Shown: positions 1 through 8,379 of the stretch, in pieces
How positions within the stretch are numbered: the stretch's first letter is position 1
Layout: the number at the start of each line of letters is the position of its first letter
From: Peloplasma aerotolerans
GTDB taxonomy: Bacteria; Bacillota_I; Bacilli_A; Acholeplasmatales; Acholeplasmataceae
Reading direction: 5' to 3'
NCBI RefSeq assembly: GCF_030012175.1
Contig: NZ_JASCXW010000002.1
Location: 1-64,000 of the forward strand
DNA: 64,000 nt
Made by a program: the position numbers and the translations under genes
The notes under the pieces: model-generated
What the model was told of the DNA's origin: nothing
The model's input: the letters and a program-made list of their open reading frames with translations, nothing else
The model's database searches: none

Positions 1-672
1 TAATACAAAATTAAAAAAACTATTATTGATTTTATTATCAATTATTGAAAAACAAAATGATTCATTTTTATCTATTATCGACGTAACAACATCGATTAAA
101 TCAAAATCATTTATACTTGAAACTATATAGTTATCTGTATCTTTATTAGCTTTTTTAATATTTGGTTTGTGCTTCTTTTCAAAATTATGCCAGTGTATTA
201 TTTTGTCATAATTTTCATCTTCAGTATAACTATATATATAATATTTAATATTAAAGTCTACATTAGAATATACTTTTTGTATAAATGTTTCTTCAGTTTT
301 TTCAAACATCTTGTAGAGTTTATTGCTAAGTGGTTCATTTTTGCTTACACAATAATAATGATCAAAAAAATCAAAGTCCAAAAGTATAGTTTTATATCCT
401 TTTGCTGAAAAAATTCCTTCTAAATTTAATTCCTTGATATATCGATACTCAAAGTAATTGAGGGATATTGACCCCTCTTTTTCAGTCTCATTCAAAGCCT
501 GCTTCAGTATATCGGATTGTTTTACTTTTTCTATCTTATCAATGCTAACATTAAGCGGATTCGGGAAAAAATCATCTACTTGATAAAATTCTCCTCCTTT
601 TATCACATACAATGATTTTTCACTGTTACTAATCTTGACGTTTCTAAGAAACGCATCAAATATTTTTTTCAT
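1..672 (-). CDS. Unknown protein, last gene of the restriction operon (3' end beyond window)
   Basis: An open frame of 224 codons starts at an ATG preceded by an AAAAGGGGG Shine-Dalgarno and runs off the left edge without a stop. The product starts MKKIFDAFLRNV and is rich in Lys, Asn, Asp, Phe and Tyr. It has no signal peptide or membrane segment, so it is probably cytosolic. I do not recognise a family. It lies 20 bp after the metallopeptidase gene on the same strand, so it is probably the last visible member of the type I restriction-modification operon. That position suggests a defence accessory role, but this is inference from context only. Confidence 0.7.
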   Translation of the reverse strand, partial: MKKIFDAFLRNVKISNSEKSLYVIKGGEFYQVDDFFPNPLNVSIDKIEKVKQSDILKQALNETEKEGSISLNYFEYRYIKELNLEGIFSAKGYKTILLDFDFFDHYYCVSKNEPLSNKLYKMFEKTEETFIQKVYSNVDFNIKYYIYSYTEDENYDKIIHWHNFEKKHKPNIKKANKDTDNYIVSSINDFDLIDVVTSIIDKNESFCFSIIDNKINNSFFNFVL

Positions 673-692
673 TCTGTATACCCCCTTTTTTA

Positions 693-1418
693 TTAAACAA
701 ACATAACAACTTCTTCGTCTAATATTGCTTTACGATCTTTCCAATCTGGCATCAGCACGGTTAGCAAATTGTAGAACTTTGAATCATGGTTCCTATGTAC
801 AAAATGTATAATTTCGTGTGCTACTACATAGGAAATACAATGTTTTGGTGCTTTAATGAGTTCATAATTCAAAAGAACTGTGTTTTTGCTTTTAAGACAA
901 GACCCCCATCTTTTTGTCATAACCTTTATTTCTAGTGATGGTTTGGGTTTAACTACATTTTCAACTAATGGATATATTTCGTCCATCACTTCTTGAAAAA
1001 CGATGTGTGCACGAGTTCTGAACCACTCATTTAAAAGATTTTCTTTGCGTTTTTTATTGTCCTTCTTTTTTACATTAATCGTTATATAACCTGGTTTCAT
1101 TGTAACATATTCTTTGCTGGTTGTTTCTTCAATCTTTAATCGGTATTGCCTTCCTAGATATTTGAATGTTTCCCCACTTACATAATCCTTTTCCCCATTA
1201 TGTATTGGTTTTGTTAGATCAAACCCCTTAAGTTTTTTCAAGATCCAAGAGGCTTTTGATTTAACAAAACTTTCGATTCTATCTATCGGTGTATTTAGCG
1301 GTACTGAGATATGTATGCTCTGATCCGGTTTAATGCTTAAGTTTAAGTTCTTTATGTTTTTGTATTCAAGATCAAACCAGATTTCTTTTTTCGAATACAT
1401 TACCTTATGTTTTTCCAT
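693..1418 (-). CDS. YgjP-like (DUF45/SprT-type) zinc metallopeptidase
   Basis: The product is a 241-residue YgjP/DUF45-family protein, a predicted zinc peptidase of the M48/WSS1/SprT type often found in type I restriction operons. The C-terminal third carries HEIIH (about residues 201-205) with a further His about six residues on (HRNH). This is the expected three-His zinc site plus catalytic Glu. Just before it is the family motif TKRWGSC. I start at the ATG that follows AGGTGAG, which overlaps the hsdR stop; a GTG nine bases upstream is the alternative. The substrate is unknown. The position directly after hsdR suggests co-transcription with it. Confidence 0.85.
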   Translation of the reverse strand: MEKHKVMYSKKEIWFDLEYKNIKNLNLSIKPDQSIHISVPLNTPIDRIESFVKSKASWILKKLKGFDLTKPIHNGEKDYVSGETFKYLGRQYRLKIEETTSKEYVTMKPGYITINVKKKDNKKRKENLLNEWFRTRAHIVFQEVMDEIYPLVENVVKPKPSLEIKVMTKRWGSCLKSKNTVLLNYELIKAPKHCISYVVAHEIIHFVHRNHDSKFYNLLTVLMPDWKDRKAILDEEVVMFV

Positions 1419-1427
1419 GATGCTCAC

Positions 1428-4400
1428 CTAGTATCTTCTAAGTGCGACTGTTTTTAAATCCGCAATAATAGTATCGATTTTTGAATATGTCAATGATATA
1501 AAATACTTTTTCTTGTATTCATAAAAAAGCTCATTTAGATCTTTTGATATCTTATTATGAACTTCTTGATTATCATGCCAATCCACTTTACTATTCTTGC
1601 CGATGACATCCTCTATTCTTATTGAAAGTTCACCTATGATATCCTCATAGTCTTCAGCATCAAATTTAGAGACAATCTCACTAATCTTATCGATTTCATC
1701 TTTAACAACTCCAAAGAATGCCTGTGCATGAGGGTGATTTTTGATGATTTTAGGAAAACTTGTCCCAGAATAGCCTTGTCTAAAATCATTTTTGACTTTA
1801 TTGAGTCTATCAAAATAGTCACCATCTGAAATACGTTTTTCTTTATATAGATCTAAAATTTCTTGAATACGCTCAGAGAACTTCTTATAGTATGCTGGAT
1901 TTTCATCATATTTTTCTGATATGCGTTTTGTCATACGTGTGCGTATGGCATCAGCTTTCGCTCGACTGGATCCAAGTTGACCCACTTCATATTCAAATTT
2001 TTCTTCATTTAATATATCAACTGGTGCGGTTATCTTATAGACGTTTTCTGCAGCGATGTAATTATCCATCAGATTACGCATCTTAGGTTCATACTCTTTA
2101 TGGTCTATTGAATCACTATAGCGAAGTTTAACTGATGCTCTTAGTTCTTGGAAGAACTTAAGTTCACGTTTGTATTTGTTTAGTTCATCTTCTCCCAAAG
2201 CATTGTAAACATGTTCTGACTCTAGTGCAATACCCATGAATTTTCCAAACAGTGATAGTGCATTGTAAAAATCATTTCTCTTTTCATCATCTTCTAATAG
2301 TATTTCATACTCTTCATTATCTCTTTGGTTTTTTATTGATTTAAAGATGTCAAGAAGTTGTGAGTATGCTTCACGCAATTTGCCAATAACGCTAATTACA
2401 TCTACAAGTGCCCCTTGAATATCTTCAGGGTCATAGTTTTCTAGGCCTGATCCTGAGTATGTTTCCATTGCACTATCTAGTTCATCAATTAATCCACGAT
2501 AGTCTACGATTAACCCATAATCTTTTCCTTCATATATGCGGTTAACTCGCGCAATTGCTTGAAGTAAGGTATGATCTTTCATTGGCTTATCCACATATAG
2601 AACGCTAGCTCTTGGTGCGTCAAACCCTGTAAGTAGTTTATCTACAACAATAATGATATCTAGGTCATCACCATTGACGAACTCATCTTTAATTATGTCG
2701 TCATATCGTTGAACATCAGAGTAACCTTCAAGCATTTTATTCCAAAACTTAAGAACTCTATCTTTTGGTTCGCCTTCTAAATCTTCATATCCTTCTCTTT
2801 GGTCTGGAGGAGATATGACGACAGCTGTATTAAGATCTTCATATTCATCAAAAGCTTCCTTATAGCGAATAGCATCAAACTTTGAGTTTGTCGCTAGCAT
2901 CGCTTTATAGGGAGTACCTTTATAAAACTTAATAAAATGCATGTAAATATCATCAGCAATTAAGCGGATGCGTTGTTCGCTAGATGCAATATTTTCAAAC
3001 TTAGCCCATTTTTGCTTAAGTAAGACTTTTTGCTTATCATTTAGATTTCTTGTAATCATTTCTATACGTTTGTCTATCGCAAGTCGATTAACTGTTTGAT
3101 CTACAAACCGTCCTTCATATAATAGTGGTACAATTGTTCCATCGTTTACACCATCTTTAATTGTGTACTTATGTATCATTCGACCAAACTTACGCATGGT
3201 ACTCTTTTCTTTTTTCATCAGTGGTGTTCCAGTAAAGCCTAAATAACAAGCATTAGGAAATACTTGTTTCATTTTGATATGGAGTTCCCCATATTGAGTT
3301 CGATGTGACTCATCGACTAAGACAAAGACATTCTTATCTTTGACTGGATCTTGATTTTTAGATGCTGTATCAAATTTATGTACAAGTGTCGTAATGACAT
3401 CGGCTTTTTTATTCTTAATCAAATGGACTAAATTTTTCCCACTTGTAGCACGTGCAGCTTTTAATCTCGAATGATTAAAGGTCTTGTGAATCTGTGAATC
3501 CAGCTCAATTCTATCTGTAACAACGACTAACTGTGGATGCTCTTTTGCTAAATCACTTAAAAGATACTTGGCTAACATGACCATGGTAAGGGATTTACCT
3601 GATCCTTGTGTATGCCAAATCACACCTGATTGTCTGTTGCCTTCTTTATCAGTTTCTTTGATGGTTTTCATGATTTCTTTGATAGCAAAGAATTGTTGAT
3701 AACGAGCAATCTTTTTCTCATTACGATCGAATAGTAAGAAATACGGGATGATATCAAGTACACGCTTTGGATGAAATAGAGAAATGATATTTTGATCTTG
3801 TATGGTTGGGATTCTATCTGTTACAGTACTAGATAATACACTTTCAAACCATTCAAGTTCATCTGATTGTTTATCTTCTTTCCAAAAGCTCCAAAACTTA
3901 GCTGGTGTCCCAACGGTTGCATATTTTGTTTCATTTTTATTTGTAGACATCACGATTTGTGCAAACTTAAAGAGCTGTGGTGCATATTGAATACCTTGAT
4001 TTCTAAGCATCTGACTAATACCTTGGTTAAGCGAAACAGATGCCTTTTTACATTCAATCACAGCAAATGGAATTCCATTAATAAAAAGAACGATATCTGG
4101 ACGAACATGTCCTTGACCATCTTCTCTTTCTACTGTGAATTCTTCTACAGCATGAAAAACATTATTTTCAGGATGCTCATAATCGATATAGTTCATGTTA
4201 AAAGAACGAATGCCATCTACTTTAGAGACAACCTCTTGATAGCTTTTCCCTAATGTTAGTACATCGTATATTTTTTCATTTGTTTTAATCAGTCCATCAG
4301 TTAAAGCCATATCAATATCTTGTATAGCTTTTTGAATGTTGGTAGCTGAAAAATGATGCACTTGATCTTTATACTCATATGAATTGATTTTTTCTAGTTG

Positions 4401-4553
4401 TGCTTGTAGTATGGGTTTCAATATCACATTATATAAATTTCCTCGAATACTTTCAGCTTCTTCGGGTTTTATAATTTCATAGCCAATACGCTCTAGTATT
4501 TCAAGTGCTGGCATCTGAGAAATATTTAGTTCATCATATCCTTGTTTATTCAT
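1428..4553 (-). CDS. hsdR: Type I restriction enzyme, R (endonuclease/translocase) subunit
   Basis: This is the motor and nuclease subunit of a type I restriction enzyme. It uses ATP to pull in DNA and cuts far from the recognition site. The N-terminal nuclease has the D...ExK signature (RPDIVLF near residue 152, then ECKK near 167). The SF2 helicase follows, with GSGKS near 317, DESH near 414, the FTGTP motif, LLTGFDAP and QAIARVNR. The C-terminus is the helical domain that docks onto the methylase. At 1041 residues it is full length for the family. The ATG chosen follows GAGGTGA at normal spacing; an upstream in-frame GTG is less likely. It sits downstream of hsdM and hsdS in one operon. 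Confidence 0.95.
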   Translation of the reverse strand: MNKQGYDELNISQMPALEILERIGYEIIKPEEAESIRGNLYNVILKPILQAQLEKINSYEYKDQVHHFSATNIQKAIQDIDMALTDGLIKTNEKIYDVLTLGKSYQEVVSKVDGIRSFNMNYIDYEHPENNVFHAVEEFTVEREDGQGHVRPDIVLFINGIPFAVIECKKASVSLNQGISQMLRNQGIQYAPQLFKFAQIVMSTNKNETKYATVGTPAKFWSFWKEDKQSDELEWFESVLSSTVTDRIPTIQDQNIISLFHPKRVLDIIPYFLLFDRNEKKIARYQQFFAIKEIMKTIKETDKEGNRQSGVIWHTQGSGKSLTMVMLAKYLLSDLAKEHPQLVVVTDRIELDSQIHKTFNHSRLKAARATSGKNLVHLIKNKKADVITTLVHKFDTASKNQDPVKDKNVFVLVDESHRTQYGELHIKMKQVFPNACYLGFTGTPLMKKEKSTMRKFGRMIHKYTIKDGVNDGTIVPLLYEGRFVDQTVNRLAIDKRIEMITRNLNDKQKVLLKQKWAKFENIASSEQRIRLIADDIYMHFIKFYKGTPYKAMLATNSKFDAIRYKEAFDEYEDLNTAVVISPPDQREGYEDLEGEPKDRVLKFWNKMLEGYSDVQRYDDIIKDEFVNGDDLDIIIVVDKLLTGFDAPRASVLYVDKPMKDHTLLQAIARVNRIYEGKDYGLIVDYRGLIDELDSAMETYSGSGLENYDPEDIQGALVDVISVIGKLREAYSQLLDIFKSIKNQRDNEEYEILLEDDEKRNDFYNALSLFGKFMGIALESEHVYNALGEDELNKYKRELKFFQELRASVKLRYSDSIDHKEYEPKMRNLMDNYIAAENVYKITAPVDILNEEKFEYEVGQLGSSRAKADAIRTRMTKRISEKYDENPAYYKKFSERIQEILDLYKEKRISDGDYFDRLNKVKNDFRQGYSGTSFPKIIKNHPHAQAFFGVVKDEIDKISEIVSKFDAEDYEDIIGELSIRIEDVIGKNSKVDWHDNQEVHNKISKDLNELFYEYKKKYFISLTYSKIDTIIADLKTVALRRY

Positions 4554-4586
4554 ACTGTTCACCTCGATTTGAAGTAGAGTGCATCA

Positions 4587-5726
4587 TTATGACTGTACTC
4601 TTATCTTTCCGGTTAATAGTTGTTGCATAAGTCCTTTTTTCTGATTATTCAGATAATATTGCTTGGTTTCTAATAATTTAATTTTATCTTTTATTGCATC
4701 TAAAACTTTCCCGTGTTTCTTTTGATAATAAACGCTTGGTAAATAAATTTCAGCTTCTAAAAAATCATCAATACTCAAGTTTTTTCTTACAACACTTGCT
4801 CCTTGTATGGACATTGAATCAATCAAGTTTATAAATCGTTCGGTCTTGATAAGGTGTTTTACATAATTCAACTCACATCCATTGATTACAAAAACTTTAT
4901 ATGACGGTGAAACAATTCCGATTTCAAAGTCACTATTGTAATTTATATTTCCCATCCATGCATTTTGAGGACTCATGACAATTCGATCTTTTTTTAATAT
5001 CTTATAACCGATATTATTCGCACTTGCTATTTGTCGATTAAAATAATCACTCTGTTTCACTACATTTTCTTTAGTGCTTGATAAAACATCATATTCACTA
5101 TTTTTTGTTGTTTTTAAGACTTCTTCTTTTAATATATCTTTTATTTGGTAACGATAGTTTGTGTCACTTTTTAAATAGCAATTTACGTATATCAGCCTTG
5201 AGACAATTTGGTAAATTTTTTTTGTGTTCAAAATATAATCATTGTTTAAATCTATAGCACGATCCCAAGTTGCTAGAATGTTAGCTATTTTCTTTTGTTC
5301 TTCAAGAAATGGAACTTTAAATTCAATATCTCTCAGTAAAGTCCAGTCAGCACGAGGCATTTTAGATCCAGTTGAAAGATTTGAAAATCTTATGAATCTA
5401 CTGGTTTGTACTAAGTAAAACAAATAATGATTATCAATAATTCTCTTATTTGCTTTCAAAACCCATATTTCCGATGAACACACTCCTTCAAAACTAGGAT
5501 ATGCGTATTTTCTCAAATATGGTCTTAGTTTTCCAAAAAGAACATCATTAACTTTAAACTTATTTTTGATACTCTTAAGATTTTTTGACTCAGTATATCC
5601 TATAATTTTACCGGTCTCTTGTTCTATATGTTCAAGTTCAATGCACTTATAATCTAAGTTTTCTTTTAAAGGATTATATTTTTCATTTGAAATACTTATT
5701 AGCTCATTTAAAGTGTAATAGTTCAT
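4587..5726 (-). CDS. hsdS: Type I restriction enzyme, S (specificity) subunit, two-TRD
   Basis: This 379-residue specificity subunit chooses the bipartite DNA target for the HsdM and HsdR subunits. It shows the usual pattern of two target-recognition domains, each followed by a helical spacer. The first repeat ends in PFLEEQKKIANILATWDRAI near residues 138-158. The second ends with a C-terminal helix finishing QQLLTGKIRV, a very common HsdS ending. The start follows TAGGTGA. It begins 8 bp after hsdM and is followed 33 bp later by hsdR. The recognition sequence cannot be read from the protein. The operon also contains a second, half-size S gene. Confidence 0.92.
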   Translation of the reverse strand: MNYYTLNELISISNEKYNPLKENLDYKCIELEHIEQETGKIIGYTESKNLKSIKNKFKVNDVLFGKLRPYLRKYAYPSFEGVCSSEIWVLKANKRIIDNHYLFYLVQTSRFIRFSNLSTGSKMPRADWTLLRDIEFKVPFLEEQKKIANILATWDRAIDLNNDYILNTKKIYQIVSRLIYVNCYLKSDTNYRYQIKDILKEEVLKTTKNSEYDVLSSTKENVVKQSDYFNRQIASANNIGYKILKKDRIVMSPQNAWMGNINYNSDFEIGIVSPSYKVFVINGCELNYVKHLIKTERFINLIDSMSIQGASVVRKNLSIDDFLEAEIYLPSVYYQKKHGKVLDAIKDKIKLLETKQYYLNNQKKGLMQQLLTGKIRVQS

Positions 5727-5734
5727 AAATTCAC

Positions 5735-7261
5735 CTACAACCCTAGTTCTTCTAAATACTTCTTCATCTCAGCTTCCAACTCTTCTAGCTCTTCTTTGAT
5801 TGATTCAATATTTTCTTTTACTTCTTCTAAGTCAACAAGTTCTTCTTCTTCAAATGTATCAACATATCTTGGAATATTGAGATTATAATCATTTTCTTTG
5901 ATTTCTTTCTTAGTTGCCACATGAGTAAATTTTTCTTCTGTTTCATACTTTTCATATGCTGCAGTAATGCGTAAAATATCTTCTTCTTTTAGTTTATTCT
6001 GATTTTTTCCTTTTTCATACATGCCATCTTGAGACGCATCAATGAATAAGATATTATCTCTAGTTCTATTTTGTTTAAAAACTAATATCGTTGCGGGAAT
6101 ACTTGTACCAAAGAATAAATTAGCCGGTAACCCAATAACCGCATCTAGTAAGTTCAAATCGATTATCTCTTTTCTAATTCTTCCTTCGCTTGCTCCACGG
6201 AATAAAACGCCATGCGGTAAAACAACTCCCATGCGTCCTCCTTCAGCTAGTGAATGAAGCATGTGCTGAACAAATGCATAATCCCCTTTTGATTTTGGAG
6301 GTACACCCCAATCAAAGCGTTTAAATGGATCAAGTGATGATTCCATCACAAAGTCACCATTTGATTCCCCAGAAAAACCAGATGCCCATTTATCAAGTGA
6401 GAATGGTGGATTGGCTACTACAACTTGGAACTTCATCAGTTTCCCATTTTCGATATGTAGTGGATTAGCAATTGTATCTCCCCATGCTATTTTAGCATCA
6501 TCGATACCATGCAAGAACATGTTCATTCTAGCTAAAGAATGCGTCTGTCCATTTCGCTCTTGTCCATAGATTTGCGCCTTCTTTGAAGGAACTTTATCAA
6601 ATGCTTTAATCAATAATGAACCAGATCCACAAGTAGGATCATAAATTCGATCGTTCTCTTCTGGTTTGACAAGTCTTGATAAGAGTTCTGACACTTCAGA
6701 TGGTGTGAAGAATTCCCCACCTTTTTTACCAGCATCAGATGCAAAATTCGAGATCAGATATTCATACGCGTTTCCAATCACATCTTCTCCTAATAAACGT
6801 GATGGACGTAAATCGAGCTTACTGAAATCTTCAAGTAAATCTTTTAACATTGTATTACGTTCTTTTGTATTACCTAATATAGATTCTGAATTAAAATCTA
6901 TGTTCTTAAATACACCACGTAGTTTTGTTTTGTTCGATTCTTCTACATCTGCTAGTGCTTTATTGATGATTTCACCTATATTGGAAGCATTACGATTTTG
7001 ATATAGATCATCAAATGATGATGCGTCATTTAAAGTGAATCTATCTAACTTAATCTGGCGATCAGCCATTTCTTTATCACCATCATACTTTTCTAATAAT
7101 TCTGTATAATGTTCTTTATATACATCACTAATATACTTCATGAAAAGCATAACTAAGATATAGTCCTTATAGATTGATGAATCAATCTTCCCCCTGAATG
7201 TATCACACGCACGCCATAGTGTTTCATTTACTTCTTTTTGAGTCCATTGTTTATTTTGCAT
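5735..7261 (-). CDS. hsdM: Type I restriction enzyme, M (N6-adenine methyltransferase) subunit
   Basis: HsdM uses S-adenosylmethionine to methylate adenine at the site picked by HsdS, protecting host DNA. The 508-residue protein has the N-terminal HsdM helical domain, the SAM-binding motif DPTCGSGS near residue 208, and the catalytic NPPF near 284, as in the gamma class of N6-adenine methylases. The C-terminus (from about 465) is a strongly charged Glu/Lys coiled coil. Its ATG is preceded by AGGGAGGAAA inside the 3' end of the half-size S gene. The two frames overlap by 11 bp, so translation is probably coupled. Confidence 0.95.
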   Translation of the reverse strand: MQNKQWTQKEVNETLWRACDTFRGKIDSSIYKDYILVMLFMKYISDVYKEHYTELLEKYDGDKEMADRQIKLDRFTLNDASSFDDLYQNRNASNIGEIINKALADVEESNKTKLRGVFKNIDFNSESILGNTKERNTMLKDLLEDFSKLDLRPSRLLGEDVIGNAYEYLISNFASDAGKKGGEFFTPSEVSELLSRLVKPEENDRIYDPTCGSGSLLIKAFDKVPSKKAQIYGQERNGQTHSLARMNMFLHGIDDAKIAWGDTIANPLHIENGKLMKFQVVVANPPFSLDKWASGFSGESNGDFVMESSLDPFKRFDWGVPPKSKGDYAFVQHMLHSLAEGGRMGVVLPHGVLFRGASEGRIRKEIIDLNLLDAVIGLPANLFFGTSIPATILVFKQNRTRDNILFIDASQDGMYEKGKNQNKLKEEDILRITAAYEKYETEEKFTHVATKKEIKENDYNLNIPRYVDTFEEEELVDLEEVKENIESIKEELEELEAEMKKYLEELGL

Positions 7262-7856
7262 TTTTATTTCCTCCCTTTATGATTCTTTTTGTTAGTTCCT
7301 TATTATATAATTCTTTTTCTAAAGTCAATTGTTGATGCAGCCTTTTTTCTTTAATCATTAAATCACTTATTTTAGATATTGTATGTTGTTCGCTCGTTGA
7401 AACCAATGGAATTTGAGTTTCTCGAATAGTTTGCATTCTAATCACCGGTATGGTTATTCCCATAGCGTTTTTAAAATATGACTGCTTAATCGTATCGCTA
7501 TTTAGCATGAAACTTAAATAGCCAGAATCAATTTCTTTTTGATTCAGTCTAACTATTGCAAATAATGATGGTATCACAAAGCCTGCCTGTTCGGCTTTTA
7601 CTTGAATAGCCGTGTATGGATTACTAAGACGTATTAGTATATCGTTTTCTTTGGTGATGTAGCGATCATCAAGCAGTTCAATACTGTTATAGTCATCTAA
7701 ATATTCTAGATTTATCCATCCATCATCTTCAAAACTCTTTAAAGTGATCACTTTGTAAACTTTAGCTATCTCGTTTTTGGTTTGAGCTTCTTTTCTTCTA
7801 AGCACCAATCCTGCACTGATGTCACAAACATTTGATAGTTCAATCAATCTTTCCAT
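7251..7856 (-). CDS. Half-size HsdS-like protein (single target-recognition domain)
   Basis: This 201-residue protein reads as one target-recognition domain followed by one helical spacer. It resembles half of a normal S subunit: ISAGLVLRRKEA near the start, then MQTIRETQIPLVSTSEQHTI and a long coiled helix ending in a Lys/Asn-rich tail. It is the first gene of the operon, with a strong GGAGGTGA ribosome site, and overlaps hsdM. Half S subunits can dimerise and act with HsdM. Because a full S gene also lies downstream, this one may give an alternative specificity or act as a modulator. It could also be the remnant of a longer S gene, but an intact start, stop and operon position argue for function. 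Confidence 0.8.
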   Translation of the reverse strand: MERLIELSNVCDISAGLVLRRKEAQTKNEIAKVYKVITLKSFEDDGWINLEYLDDYNSIELLDDRYITKENDILIRLSNPYTAIQVKAEQAGFVIPSLFAIVRLNQKEIDSGYLSFMLNSDTIKQSYFKNAMGITIPVIRMQTIRETQIPLVSTSEQHTISKISDLMIKEKRLHQQLTLEKELYNKELTKRIIKGGNKNAK

Positions 7857-7897
7857 CTTTTTTCACCTCCGATATGTCATTTATCATCTACAACAAA

Positions 7898-7927
7898 ATT
7901 ATATCATCATCGAGAACACTTTGTCAA
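7898..7927 (-). promoter_or_regulatory. Promoter of the restriction-modification operon (TTGACA-18-TATAAT)
   Basis: On the minus strand a perfect -35 TTGACA and a perfect -10 TATAAT are 18 bp apart. They lie about 40-70 bp before the first gene of the hsd operon. No operator palindrome is obvious around it. Confidence 0.8.
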
Positions 7928-8292
7928 GCACAATTTTTTTGTTGCAGTTATAAAATGACAATTGTCACAAAAATGAAGATTTGGATAAACTGTCTATCTC
8001 TGAAATAGCATTTACCACATATACCACGCGTACCACGCCTAAAAGATGAGACAGCCTCTAAAACTTATATCAACATAAGTTGGGATTTTTATACCCTTCT
8101 TAAGACTTCTCATAAACTTCCTTTTTTGGGTTGTAATTTTGCTTATGTTGCCATAAGTTTTGTAAAAACAGGCGTTGACACCCTAAATTAGGAAAAATGA
8201 GATTAATTTTTGGTTTTTTGCTTGCTCAAATCAATGATTTTGTACCAGCAAATGCTCTTAGCTTCTAACTCTTTTAATGCCTTTACAAAGAC

Positions 8293-8324
8293 AAAAAAAG
8301 CCCCTATCTCTACTTGAGATAAGG
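8293..8324 (-). terminator. Rho-independent terminator after the SUMF1-like gene
   Basis: On the minus strand a stem of TTATCTC with GAGATAG and a short loop is followed by GGGGC and seven T. It lies about 55 bp past the stop of the SUMF1-like gene, beside the tRNA-Glu remnant. It is the counterpart of the terminator after the intact tRNA-Glu. Confidence 0.75.
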
Positions 8325-8337
8325 ACACTGATAGCGA

Positions 8338-8364
8338 TGGTGACCCGTAACGGTTTCGAACCCC
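8338..8364 (-). pseudogene. tRNA-Glu 3'-end remnant (T arm, acceptor strand and CCA)
   Basis: Read on the minus strand this gives GGGGTTCGAAACCGTTACGGG followed by TCACCA. It matches the T loop, 3' acceptor strand and encoded CCA of the intact tRNA-Glu at 9927-10002, with a few changes that spoil the T stem. The 5' two thirds of the tRNA are missing; the sequence instead runs into the end of the SUMF1-like gene. This is the pattern left by duplication of, or integration at, a tRNA 3' end. Confidence 0.8.
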
Positions 8365-8379
8365 TATCTATTTTATTTA

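Larger units (their letters stand above)
8043..8364. repeat. Diverged ~310-bp direct repeat, copy 2 (downstream of the SUMF1-like gene)
   Basis: This stretch matches 9641-9951 along its length, with shared words such as CAACATAAGTTGG, TAATTTTGCTTAT, CTTTACAAAGA and TGGTGACCCGTA in the same order and spacing. Both copies contain a rho-independent terminator and end in the 3' end of tRNA-Glu. By eye, similarity is moderate in the middle and high at the ends. The surrounding gap (7928-8379) holds no convincing gene. Confidence 0.8.

Noticed and set aside
3867-4253. A 128-codon plus-strand open frame
   Set aside because: It runs antisense inside hsdR, has no ribosome site or recognisable domain, and is explained by the coding strand.
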